This document shows positions 1-6,253 of a DNA stretch of 13,167 nucleotides, one piece after another. The notes under the pieces were generated by a model. That model saw nothing but the letters and a program-made list of their open reading frames with translations, searched no databases and was not told where the DNA came from. Positions within the stretch are counted from its first letter, which is position 1. Each line of letters begins with the position of its first letter. This stretch comes from an uncultured Clostridium sp. (GTDB lineage: Bacteria; Bacillota; Clostridia; TANB77; CAG-508), in contig CAMCHB010000023.1 of assembly GCA_945874585.1 (NCBI GenBank), positions 1 to 13,167 of the forward strand, read 5' to 3'. The translations under genes and the position numbers were made by a program.

Positions 1-47
1 GAGATCAGCCTCGGTCTCGTGGGCTCGGAGATGTGTATAAGAGACAG
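1..47. other. Nextera sequencing adapter (not genomic)
   Basis: Positions 14-47 match the 34-base Nextera read-2 transposase adapter and end in the 19-base Tn5 mosaic end AGATGTGTATAAGAGACAG (29-47). Positions 1-5 (GAGAT) are the end of the Illumina P7 primer. Positions 6-13 (CAGCCTCG) fit the 8-base i7 index slot and correspond to the adapter form of Nextera index N710. Genomic sequence therefore starts at 48. This is untrimmed library adapter at a contig end, not a transposon remnant. Confidence 0.97.
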
Positions 48-309
48 TATCATTGGTTTCCAATGGATTCTGATAAGCAATATCTGTTACCACATCATTG
101 ACACTGAATCTAGTTTTTAAATAAGATTCAAATTCATATAATTCCTTGGCTACAATTTTCTTTTCCGATTGTAATGAAAGTTCTAGAACATTTGTTTTTT
201 TAAATAAATTGATTCCTTGAATCTGCATCGCTGCTATATTTTCGCTTTTCGTATAATCTTGAAAAACCTCTTGAATTGTTTTAAGCGTTCTTACTGTTCC
301 TACACTCAT
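48..309 (-). CDS. polC: PolC-type DNA polymerase III alpha subunit, N-terminal fragment
   Basis: An open frame starts at ATG 309 and runs into the adapter junction at 48, giving 87 codons of a truncated gene. The protein starts MSVGTVRTLKTIQEVF and continues with the segment INLFKKTNVLELSLQSEKK, followed by a helix ending in YLKTRF. This basic beta-strand and helix pattern resembles the poorly conserved N-terminal domain of low-GC Gram-positive PolC, the replicative polymerase. The exonuclease and polymerase domains would lie beyond the contig end, so no catalytic motif is visible and the name rests on N-terminal resemblance alone. GGGAGGGG lies 10 nt upstream of the ATG and supports this start. 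An extended -10 (TGATAAAAT, TAAAAT at 342-347) is a possible promoter in the gap after the spoIIIAH terminator, but its -35 is poor. It is probably transcribed separately from the spoIIIA operon. Confidence 0.68.
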
Positions 310-390
310 TTTAGAAAATCCCCTCCCGTATTATCAATAGAATTTTATCATAACAATGAAGGTTAGAAAAGAGATTTTGCATGGAATTTT

Positions 391-425
391 AAAAAAACTC
401 CAACGAAAAAAAGTTGAAGTTTTTC
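391..425 (-). terminator. Rho-independent terminator after spoIIIAH
   Basis: The arms at 393-404 and 413-424 form a 12-bp stem around an 8-nt loop. The C400/A417 mismatch on the plus strand becomes a G-U wobble in minus-strand RNA, so the hairpin is built for the minus strand. It is followed by a run of Us (complement of the A-run at 391-397). It lies 18 nt past the spoIIIAH stop and closes the spoIIIA operon before polC. Confidence 0.85.
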
Positions 426-442
426 TAAAAGATAGATTTTCT

Positions 443-1057
443 TTATTTGTTGCTAATATGGATGTTAGAAATATCAGCGTTTAATTCTCTGGCTAATATA
501 TTTTGCACTTGTGCAATCTCTTCTTGAGATAATTTGTCAGCTCTCACGATGGCATTCACACTATCTCCATTTTGAAATACAACAATATCTTGAAATCCCT
601 TTGTTTTGATTAAATTTTCGGCAATCATAATTGCCTTTTTTTCATCGTTTATTCTGGTAATCTCTTGCTGAGCAATCGCTTTCTGTTCGCTACTGATGGT
701 CGTGCTATCAAGCATCTTTTGGTAACTATCCAATGTTTGAGAATACATGGTATCACGTTGCAATTTGGTTTCTGAAAAATAGGTGCTAATTTCCTTTTGT
801 TGTGCTGTTTCTACCGTATTTTCTGTATTTTCTACGATATTTTCGCTGTCATTGTCTACAACAGCTCCTCCACTTACTAGTGTTGCATCTCCTAATGTTT
901 CGGTCGTATTGGATACATTACTTGTGCTGGCACTTGCCTTTCCTACTGAACTTGTTGGCATCACATTCATTTGACTGGTTGCACTAAAATAGCCTGCTGT
1001 TACCAGCATAACTGCTAATAGAAATAGAATCACTTGATTTCTTTTTAAAACCTTCAT
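443..1057 (-). CDS. spoIIIAH: Stage III sporulation protein AH
   Basis: This is the mother-cell membrane component of the SpoIIIA-SpoIIQ channel across the two membranes around the forespore; the family forms a ring through an EscJ/PrgK-like domain. The 204-residue protein has a short basic N-terminus (MKVLKRNQ), one membrane helix at about residues 8-26, a Ser/Thr-rich linker to about residue 85, and a conserved C-terminal domain. That domain has a long helix (ETKLQRDTMYSQTLDSYQKM region), then LIKTKGFQDIVVF and a final beta-alpha-beta part ending in ISNIHIS. The start is placed at ATG 1057 because AAGGAG lies 7 nt upstream; the in-frame TTG at 1075 lies inside or before that ribosome binding site and is unlikely. 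It is the last gene of the operon, 47 nt after spoIIIAG, and is followed by a terminator. Length and layout are normal for the family. Confidence 0.93.
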   Translation of the reverse strand: MKVLKRNQVILFLLAVMLVTAGYFSATSQMNVMPTSSVGKASASTSNVSNTTETLGDATLVSGGAVVDNDSENIVENTENTVETAQQKEISTYFSETKLQRDTMYSQTLDSYQKMLDSTTISSEQKAIAQQEITRINDEKKAIMIAENLIKTKGFQDIVVFQNGDSVNAIVRADKLSQEEIAQVQNILARELNADISNIHISNK

Positions 1058-1104
1058 ACTTGGTCTCCTTTCCAATCTCTTTCTAGCTAAAGAAGATTGT
1101 TCCT

Positions 1105-1735
1105 TTATTTTTTCATTTCCATTACCTGAATTTTATGAGAAGGGAGCCCTGTTAATGCTTCAACTGCTTGTATCATATTGGTTTTTACAGAACTGTTTTC
1201 GGCTCCTTGTGCTAAAATTAAGGCACCCTCAATTTTCGGCATAATCACCTTTTGCGTCATCGTTTTTTTCTGTCCATTGTTCTCTTCATAAATGATCTCC
1301 GAAGATTTGGAGTTTTCTGTGATCTTGCGATTTCCTCCTGATGTATCGCTTTCTTCTGTCTGTTTTTCTGTATAATTATCATTGGTCAAAGGAATGACTT
1401 GACTGCTCTCTGCATAGGTTAACAAAACCTGTACTTTGCCGGGCTCCATTTAAATTGCTTAAAATATTTTCTAAGTTTTCTTTGAGATTCGTTTCCTCTT
1501 GACCTGATATTTGATTTTCCTGTGCTTGATCTGTAGAAGCCAATTGCTTATAGCTTGTTTGATTTTGGCCTGGCTCCTGTTTTGCTTTGTTACCATTCCA
1601 TATAAAGTTGATCACAAAAATAGTCATAATCAAAACAACAATAAAAAAAGCGATATTTTCTATCTTTTTCTTATCGTCCGCTTCTCCTTGTTTCACAACA
1701 ACAGCCTTCATTTTTTTCCATGCATCATTCAGCAT
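1105..1735 (-). pseudogene. spoIIIAG: Stage III sporulation protein AG, interrupted by a one-base frameshift
   Basis: SpoIIIAG is a second ring protein of the SpoIIIA-SpoIIQ channel. The reading frame from ATG 1735 gives a cytosolic N-terminus, a membrane helix at about residues 28-46 and a linker, reaching ENLENILSNLNGA. It then runs off-family and stops at 1379. The rest of the protein (GKVQVLLTYAESSQVIPL, a TSGGNRK stretch, VIMPKIEGALILAQGAE, and ending LPSHKIQVMEMKK) is in the +1 frame and stops at 1105. The join is at about 1438-1446, minus strand GGA GCC CGG CAA. Removing one C gives GGA GCC GGC AAA (GAGKV), matching the family pattern, and restores a protein of about 209 residues. The total span of 631 nt is 3n+1. 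ATG 1449 sits in the second frame but has no ribosome binding site. AAGGGGGAAGG precedes ATG 1735. The cause may be a true mutation, an assembly error or, less likely, programmed frameshifting. Confidence 0.88.
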
Positions 1736-1748
1736 AAAACCTTCCCCC

Positions 1749-2339
1749 TTATTGGATCTTTACATTTTTTTCTGGAATTCCATAATATTGTGCCAAATTT
1801 TTGATCACCTCTTGCTTTTCCGTGTCTGAAATATCATTTTCATCAGAATCTTCCTTTGGTTCATTTGGATGAATCTGTACGGTTTCCACTTTTTTCATTT
1901 GATAAGTATGGCTTTCTTCTTTCTTTCTAATTTTGGCAATTATGACTGATTGAATTTTTCCATCTTCCTTGGGGCTGATAGCAATTTTTATAGAACTCGC
2001 TTCATAGCCCATCTCCTGAATACGATTTTGAATATCTTGTTCCAAATTATTTTGATAAACATTTTGTATTTCTGCTGTTAAATTCCAAGCAGATACTTCC
2101 TTACTAGATTCTTCTGTATTGTTCCATGCATACTGTTTTGCTAGACTATTCCAATCAAAATTGGTTTGTTGTATTTTTGAAATAAGTGGTGATAGCATGG
2201 TAAACAAAACAAACACACCAATTACGGTTTTTATGTATTTTTTATTATTTCCTTCTGGCAATATCATTTCAAATATAGTAGCCAGAATCACCGCCACAAT
2301 CACACCATTGGCCCAGTGGCTCATCCAACTCATTAGCAT
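1749..2339 (-). CDS. spoIIIAF: Stage III sporulation protein AF
   Basis: This membrane protein of the SpoIIIA complex is required for the feeding-channel stage of sporulation; its exact role is less clear than that of the ring subunits. The 196-residue product has two N-terminal membrane helices (about residues 11-28 and 36-54), with the family-typical FEMILPEGNNKKYIKTVIGV between and into the second helix and then LFTMLSPLI. A soluble, charged C-terminal domain follows, ending YYGIPEKNVKIQ, which resembles the C-terminal segment of other SpoIIIAF proteins. Two close ATG codons (2339 and 2333) are possible starts; AAGGAAAGG upstream could serve either, and 2339 is given here. The gene lies 12 nt after spoIIIAE and 13 nt before spoIIIAG, as expected for one transcript. 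Confidence 0.92.
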   Translation of the reverse strand: MLMSWMSHWANGVIVAVILATIFEMILPEGNNKKYIKTVIGVFVLFTMLSPLISKIQQTNFDWNSLAKQYAWNNTEESSKEVSAWNLTAEIQNVYQNNLEQDIQNRIQEMGYEASSIKIAISPKEDGKIQSVIIAKIRKKEESHTYQMKKVETVQIHPNEPKEDSDENDISDTEKQEVIKNLAQYYGIPEKNVKIQ

Positions 2340-2351
2340 CCATTCCTTTCC

Positions 2352-3497
2352 TTATCGATACATTAACCCACTATTGGATATTTTAATCACAATGGTGATA
2401 CCAATCATAAACATAATTGCTACCGATACCGTAATCGCCAATAATATTTTAAAAGTTTCTCCCATTGTATCAAATAGTTTAATAATCCTCTCATCTGCTA
2501 TGGGCTGACAAATAGCAGATGCCAAGTAATAGGTAATGGTCAAAATGGTTAGTTTTACAATGGGGGCAATACAAATAGCTAATAATACTACCACACCAAC
2601 AATACCAACTGCATTTTTCAAAATGGAAGCACAACCTAAAACCGTATCAACAGAATCGCCTAGAACTTTTCCCACTACAGGAATAAAGGTCGAGACTGCA
2701 GCTTTCGTAGTTTTTGCCGTTAATCCATCTACACTACTACTTAAAGTGCCTTCTAAGGAAAGCAATCCTACAAAAACGGTTAACACGATTCCCAAAATCC
2801 AAATGGAAGTGGCATTAAAGAATTTGGTCAATTTATCAATTTGAAACTTGCTCGATATCTGTGACACAATCCCTAACACCGTTGCCACTAATAGAATTGG
2901 TAAAATCACATGAGAAATCAGACTTCCAATAAAAGAAATAGCAAAAAGCAAAATAGGTTGTACGACATTAGCCGATACAATACTGCCCGTTGTCACCATT
3001 AAGGTGATGAGAAGCGGTATCAATAATTGCATAAAGGAAATCAAATTCTGAATGGAATTACGCACACTATCAATAATATCGGTAAAATTACTCATCATGA
3101 GAGTAACAATTAGAATATATTGGACATAATAGGTAATCTGAGCAATGCTTTGATTGCCAAGATTTTCACTCACACTTTTAAATACACTATGAATCACAAC
3201 AATCATTAAGATACAAGCTAAAGTACGAATTGTGTTTTTGATTTCATCCCCCAGTAAATGCAAAATACGATCCACCATTTTTTTCTGATTGATATTTCCC
3301 TTGATAGCATCTGTCAAGAGCTGATCTACATTTGTATCCGGGAAAATGGAATTTTTATATTTTTGTGCTTCTTGTAAGAAATTAGAAATATCTAAATTAT
3401 TTTTTTGAGAAGCAATAATTTGCTCCTCTATGGCATAGCAAGAATTGTGCATCAATATCAAAATGATAAAACAAAATATCATGCATATCTTTTTCAT
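2352..3497 (-). CDS. spoIIIAE: Stage III sporulation protein AE
   Basis: This is the large polytopic membrane subunit of the SpoIIIA complex in the mother-cell membrane, and is thought to form part of the channel or its export gate. The 381-residue protein opens with a signal-peptide-like segment (MKKICMIFCFIILILMHNSCYA), then a soluble stretch to about residue 90, then at least six to eight hydrophobic helices. The family-typical segment TFIPVVGKVLGDSVDTVLGC lies near residue 275. The start is placed at ATG 3497, with AAAGAGG 6 nt upstream; the in-frame TTG at 3503 is weaker. The ribosome binding site overlaps the stop codon of spoIIIAD, which suggests coupled translation. Length is normal for the family. 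Confidence 0.95.
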   Translation of the reverse strand: MKKICMIFCFIILILMHNSCYAIEEQIIASQKNNLDISNFLQEAQKYKNSIFPDTNVDQLLTDAIKGNINQKKMVDRILHLLGDEIKNTIRTLACILMIVVIHSVFKSVSENLGNQSIAQITYYVQYILIVTLMMSNFTDIIDSVRNSIQNLISFMQLLIPLLITLMVTTGSIVSANVVQPILLFAISFIGSLISHVILPILLVATVLGIVSQISSKFQIDKLTKFFNATSIWILGIVLTVFVGLLSLEGTLSSSVDGLTAKTTKAAVSTFIPVVGKVLGDSVDTVLGCASILKNAVGIVGVVVLLAICIAPIVKLTILTITYYLASAICQPIADERIIKLFDTMGETFKILLAITVSVAIMFMIGITIVIKISNSGLMYR

Positions 3498-3508
3498 AGG
3501 CAACCTCT

Positions 3509-3895
3509 TTAAGGTAAAATTTTTACAACCAGTTCCAGTAAAGCAGATAATATAGGGACTGAAATAGCAACAATCATAATCTTTCCGCCCAAATCAATTT
3601 TGCTAGCAATTGCTGTTTCACCAGAGTCTTTGCAAATACTGACAGCAAATTCCGTTAAAAACGCGATTCCCGTAATCTTAATCAGAATACCCAAGAACTC
3701 ACTGTTCATATTGGCTTTCGCAGATAAATTGGCTAAAATATCAATGATACCAGCTAGCTTGTCTATAACCATAATCAAAATAATGGCACCTACTAATAAT
3801 GAAATATAAATTGTAAATTCAGGCTTGTACTGTTTTAAAACAATAACCAGAATCAAGCCAATTAAGCCAACCCCAATTATTTTAATAATCTCCAT
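3509..3895 (-). CDS. spoIIIAD: Stage III sporulation protein AD
   Basis: This small integral membrane subunit of the SpoIIIA channel complex belongs to the same broad family as SpoIIIAC. The 128-residue product has three to four hydrophobic helices: about residues 3-20, 29-52, a middle segment around LGILIKITGIAFLTEFAV, and a C-terminal helix. The conserved CKDSGETAIASKIDLGGKI stretch, characteristic of SpoIIIAD, lies at about residues 88-106. AGGAGAGAG precedes ATG 3895. The gene is 18 nt after spoIIIAC and 11 nt before the spoIIIAE start. Nothing unusual is seen. Confidence 0.94.
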   Translation of the reverse strand: MEIIKIIGVGLIGLILVIVLKQYKPEFTIYISLLVGAIILIMVIDKLAGIIDILANLSAKANMNSEFLGILIKITGIAFLTEFAVSICKDSGETAIASKIDLGGKIMIVAISVPILSALLELVVKILP

Positions 3896-3913
3896 ACTCT
3901 CTCCTATATCCTC

Positions 3914-4108
3914 TTATAAATTAAAAATTGTTCGTACGGTTGTAAATAAATTGCTAATTTCTTTAATTACCAAACTAAGCACTATAACCAAGCCAGCTAA
4001 GGTTGTCATCATCGCTTGATCCTCTCTTCCCGCTCTTACCAAAACCTGATGCAAAACAGCTACCAATATACCAATTGCAGCAATTTTAAATAGTAAATTT
4101 ATATCCAT
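3914..4108 (-). CDS. spoIIIAC: Stage III sporulation protein AC
   Basis: This very small (64-residue) membrane subunit of the SpoIIIA complex has two hydrophobic helices, residues about 4-22 and 35-55. The connecting loop contains HQVLVRAGREDQAMMTTLAG, the characteristic SpoIIIAC segment. A near-perfect ribosome binding site (TAGGAGG) lies just before ATG 4108 and overlaps the TAG stop of spoIIIAB, so translation of the two is probably coupled. Length is usual for the family. Confidence 0.94.
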   Translation of the reverse strand: MDINLLFKIAAIGILVAVLHQVLVRAGREDQAMMTTLAGLVIVLSLVIKEISNLFTTVRTIFNL

Positions 4109-4117
4109 ATCTTCCTC

Positions 4118-4627
4118 CTACCATAACAAAATAACAAAAGCTGCCCCTATCACAACTCCTAATGTACGATACAATTTCTCATTTTTATGACAGGCTGTTT
4201 CGGCTTTTTCAATTTGATAATTTAGAAATTCTGCTGTTTGTTCAATTTGTTGAACTTGTCCTGCTATATCTGTTTTTCCCAACATCCTTCCCCATGTTTT
4301 TAAAATCTCCTTGTCCTCTTTTAAAATATAGGAATTTTCGGTTTCTAATGCCAACTCCCATGCTTTTCCCACACTACACTGTTTCATGTTCTGACAAGTT
4401 TTCATTAAGATATTGGATACATTATGACTAAACTGCGAAGATAGTTCTTTTAAAATTTCGCCCAAAGGTTCATAGGTAAATTTCATTTTCGTTTCCACCA
4501 AATTTAAAACACTTTTCATTTCTTTCAATTCTCTGACACGTTTGCCATACTTACTAGCCACTAATCTGCCTAAATATGTACAAAGAGCTAATAAAAGGAA
4601 ACACATCATCATCTTTAGTAACCACAT
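4118..4627 (-). CDS. spoIIIAB: Stage III sporulation protein AB
   Basis: SpoIIIAB is a membrane-anchored subunit of the SpoIIIA complex and structurally resembles secretion-system F-type proteins; in other species it works next to the ATPase SpoIIIAA. The 169-residue product has an N-terminal membrane helix (about residues 2-20), a mainly helical cytosolic domain containing KYGKRVRELKEMKSVLNLVE and YEPLGEILKELSSQF, and a C-terminal helix (GVVIGAAFVILLW). The start is placed at ATG 4627, with AGAGG 8 nt upstream; the in-frame GTG at 4636 overlaps that site. This is the first gene of the operon here. No spoIIIAA lies upstream, where a sigma-E-like promoter and a terminator are found instead. 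Confidence 0.92.
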   Translation of the reverse strand: MWLLKMMMCFLLLALCTYLGRLVASKYGKRVRELKEMKSVLNLVETKMKFTYEPLGEILKELSSQFSHNVSNILMKTCQNMKQCSVGKAWELALETENSYILKEDKEILKTWGRMLGKTDIAGQVQQIEQTAEFLNYQIEKAETACHKNEKLYRTLGVVIGAAFVILLW

Positions 4628-4677
4628 TGTCTTCACCTCTTTATCCTATCTTTGCTATGGGATTTCATTTCTCTTTA

Positions 4678-4706
4678 TATATATGCATGTGTTTTTATAA
4701 ATATGA
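4678..4706 (-). promoter_or_regulatory. Probable sigma-E promoter of the spoIIIAB-AH operon
   Basis: Minus-strand TCATATT (4706-4700) fits the sigma-E -35 consensus KMATATT exactly. After a 14-nt spacer, CATATATA (4685-4678) fits the -10 core CATAYA. Sigma-E drives the spoIIIA operon in Bacillus subtilis. Transcription from here would start near 4671, about 44 nt before the spoIIIAB ATG at 4627. The region is AT-rich, so some match by chance is possible, but spacing, position and gene function all agree. Confidence 0.72.
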
Positions 4707-4716
4707 GAACAAATAA

Positions 4717-4768
4717 GAAAAAAAGACGATTGATATAAACTTTTTTGTTTACATCAATCGTCTTTTTT
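4717..4768 (-). terminator. Strong Rho-independent terminator between the 87-residue gene and spoIIIA
   Basis: The arms 4718-4740 and 4747-4768 form a stem of about 17 bp plus flanking A-T pairs around a 6-nt loop. The single A4735/C4752 mismatch on the plus strand is a U-G wobble in minus-strand RNA. A U-run follows on the minus strand. It lies about 20 nt after the stop codon at 4788 and ends some 10 nt before the spoIIIA -35 element, so it insulates the sporulation operon from the genes upstream. Confidence 0.93.
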
Positions 4769-4787
4769 CGTTCCCTGATTTTCTTCA

Positions 4788-5051
4788 TTAAATTTCATTG
4801 TGATCGACTTCATCTTTAATTTGTTGTGCTAATAAAACGCTGTCTACACTTTTATGATTTACATTTTCGTTATAAGTTCCTTGCTTCATTTCTTCTGCTT
4901 TTTTGACTCTGTCTTTGAATTCAACAACACCTTCTATGGCCGCGTTAATAACACGTTCCATATCTTTTTTGGATTTGATATCACGAATTAGTTTGGTAAC
5001 AATACCAGCTGGTTTTGAAAGATCAATAAGATCTAATTCTTCATCATTCAT
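4788..5051 (-). CDS. Small charged cytosolic protein, unrecognised
   Basis: I do not recognise this 87-residue protein. It has no membrane helix, signal or cysteine. It begins with an acidic stretch (MNDEELDLIDLSKPAG), followed by a basic, probably helical middle (TKLIRDIKSKKDMERVINAA, then EFKDRVKKAEEMK), and a polar C-terminus. The ATG at 5051 overlaps the stop of the preceding gene (shared ATGA, 5048-5051), with GGAGGAG upstream, so the two proteins are probably made together and may act together. A strong terminator follows. That it is a real gene is well supported by the overlap, the ribosome binding site and the terminator; the function is unknown. Confidence 0.82.
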   Translation of the reverse strand: MNDEELDLIDLSKPAGIVTKLIRDIKSKKDMERVINAAIEGVVEFKDRVKKAEEMKQGTYNENVNHKSVDSVLLAQQIKDEVDHNEI

Positions 5052-5587
5052 ATCTTGATCTCCTCCATTCTATTGATAAAGTGAACAAACTGTTCCAAAT
5101 ATTGATTGTTGGAATCTTTTAAATTACGATTTTCCAATAAGCAAATAGCTTCATCTACCGTGAATCCCATACGCTCTGGCTTATCAATAACCATTTCTCC
5201 AAATTGGTCTACAACTTCTAAGATATCGCTTTCTTTTTCGCGTGGTTGACTACCACTGTAACGATTTTGTTCTTCACATATTTTACAAAATCTTTTTGAA
5301 AAGCCCAACTGTTCCAAATAGTCTGCACTTTGTTTCGCATAAGTTTTGATACGATCCCAATTTTGTGGATGATCGTTTTTCTTACAAGCGCATAACAAGC
5401 AAGCTGTTACCACTAAATTGCGATCCACATCAATATTTTCATGCTCCATGAACAATTTAGCTAAAGTTGCTTTGATTACAACTGATTTATTAAAATAAAT
5501 ATCACCTTTTTTTTGTAAAAAATACATAATTGCTAATTTTTTATCAAAGCGACGTTCTGATAAAATATAGTCTGCAAAGGTCTCCAT
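5048..5587 (-). CDS. Degenerate HD-GYP-like protein, probably catalytically inactive
   Basis: This is a 179-residue soluble protein. Its second half aligns by eye with HD-GYP phosphodiesterase domains. RYSGSQP (109-115) sits where the family has RYDGSGYP. DILEVVDQFGEMVIDKPERM (121-140) matches the family's RILAVaDaFDAMtsDRPYR segment, followed by DEAI (145-148) and a final helix QYLEQFVHFI. The metal ligands are missing: the LLHDIGK motif is LLCACKK (64-70) and the HHE triad is replaced by EQN (106-108). Five cysteines (63, 66, 68, 101, 104) cluster in these places. The family degrades cyclic di-GMP, but this copy should not, so a binding or scaffold role is more likely. AGGAGGGG precedes ATG 5587, a sigma-A promoter lies upstream, and the gene is coupled to the 87-residue gene. 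The gene is sure; the fold is inferred. Confidence 0.8.
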   Translation of the reverse strand: METFADYILSERRFDKKLAIMYFLQKKGDIYFNKSVVIKATLAKLFMEHENIDVDRNLVVTACLLCACKKNDHPQNWDRIKTYAKQSADYLEQLGFSKRFCKICEEQNRYSGSQPREKESDILEVVDQFGEMVIDKPERMGFTVDEAICLLENRNLKDSNNQYLEQFVHFINRMEEIKI

Positions 5588-5634
5588 ATTACCCCTCCTA
5601 TGGTAGATTGCAATTGAATCTTTCTATTTCTTTT

Positions 5635-5663
5635 ATTATATGATATTTAAAATGGCAATTCAA
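5635..5663 (-). promoter_or_regulatory. Sigma-A promoter of the HD-GYP-like gene pair
   Basis: Minus-strand TTGAAT (5663-5658), a 17-nt spacer and a perfect TATAAT (5640-5635). It lies about 48 nt before the ATG at 5587. This indicates housekeeping, not sporulation, expression of the pair. Confidence 0.75.
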
Positions 5664-5707
5664 TAATGTATTAAAAAGTTAATTTATTTGTCATATTCTT
5701 GTAACAA

Positions 5708-6148
5708 TTAAAGTTTTTTAATTTCACTTCGTGCCATTTCATCACAACGGTTGTTGTAAACATTATCACTATGTCCTTTTACTTTAATAAATTTGGCTTG
5801 ATATTTTTGTACCAAATCATATAATTCTTGCCATAATGCTTGGTTTTTAACTGGTTCTTTTGATGCATTCACCCAGCCTTTTTTACGCCAATTTTCAACC
5901 CAGCCTTTTTCAAATCCATTGACCACATAAGCACTATCGCTATAAATCTCAACCGCATATGGGCATGGATCTTTTAATTTTTTTAAAGCCTCTATCACAG
6001 CTGTTAATTCCATAATATTATTGGTTGTATTTTTTTGACCGCCTGAAAACTCTTTCTTTTGATCGCGAAACATAAGCAAGGCCCCCCAGCCACCTGGTCC
6101 TGGATTACCAGAACAAGCACCATCTGTATAAATAAATATTTTTTCCAT
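5708..6148 (-). CDS. rnhA: Ribonuclease HI
   Basis: The enzyme cleaves the RNA strand of RNA-DNA hybrids in the cytosol, removing R-loops and replication primers. The 146-residue protein shows the complete active site: Asp9 in YTDGACSGNPGPGGWG, Glu47 in NNIMELTAV, Asp71 in IYSDSAYV, His126 in KVKGHSD and Asp136 in RCDEMA. The basic handle region with ENWRKKGW (85-92) is present, as in the E. coli-type enzyme. Length is normal for bacterial RNase HI with no N-terminal hybrid-binding domain. AGAAGGGA precedes ATG 6148. The gene is divergent from tmcAL across 105 nt. No clear terminator separates it from the next minus-strand gene pair, which has its own promoter. Confidence 0.97.
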   Translation of the reverse strand: MEKIFIYTDGACSGNPGPGGWGALLMFRDQKKEFSGGQKNTTNNIMELTAVIEALKKLKDPCPYAVEIYSDSAYVVNGFEKGWVENWRKKGWVNASKEPVKNQALWQELYDLVQKYQAKFIKVKGHSDNVYNNRCDEMARSEIKKL

Positions 6149-6192
6149 GTCGATTCCCTTCTATCTATTTGTATTATTTTAGAATTTGTGAT

Positions 6193-6221
6193 ATTATATC
6201 AATAATTATAAGAAAGTACAA
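6193..6221 (-). promoter_or_regulatory. Possible sigma-A promoter of rnhA
   Basis: A perfect minus-strand TATAAT (6198-6193) lies 17 nt from a weak -35 TTGTAC (6221-6216), 44 nt before the rnhA ATG. The same AT-rich 105-nt gap must also hold the tmcAL promoter on the plus strand. TTGTGA (6186-6191) with TATAAG (6207-6212) is a poor 15-nt-spaced candidate for it. Confidence 0.5.
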
Positions 6222-6253
6222 GATACGAAAAATTCATTTATGGGGAGAAAATT

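Noticed and set aside
29..47. Tn5/IS50 mosaic end as evidence of a mobile element
   Set aside because: It is embedded in the full Nextera adapter with index and primer sequence, so it is library-derived.
783..987. Overlapping plus-strand open frames antisense to spoIIIAH
   Set aside because: Low-complexity translation of the Ser/Thr-rich linker codons, with two frames open at once and a strong minus-strand gene in the same place.
1379..1449. spoIIIAG as two separate overlapping genes
   Set aside because: The second half has an ATG at 1449 but no ribosome binding site, and the two halves together make exactly one SpoIIIAG protein, so a frameshift in one gene is simpler.
2119..2844. Plus-strand open frames of 129 and 102 codons antisense to spoIIIAF and spoIIIAE
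   Set aside because: They mirror hydrophobic codons of the conserved spoIIIA genes. I saw no supporting gene context or family resemblance.
5665..5685. Weak AT-only inverted repeat after rnhA as a terminator
   Set aside because: The TTAAC/GTTAA-type pairing is short and without GC pairs; it would not form a convincing hairpin.
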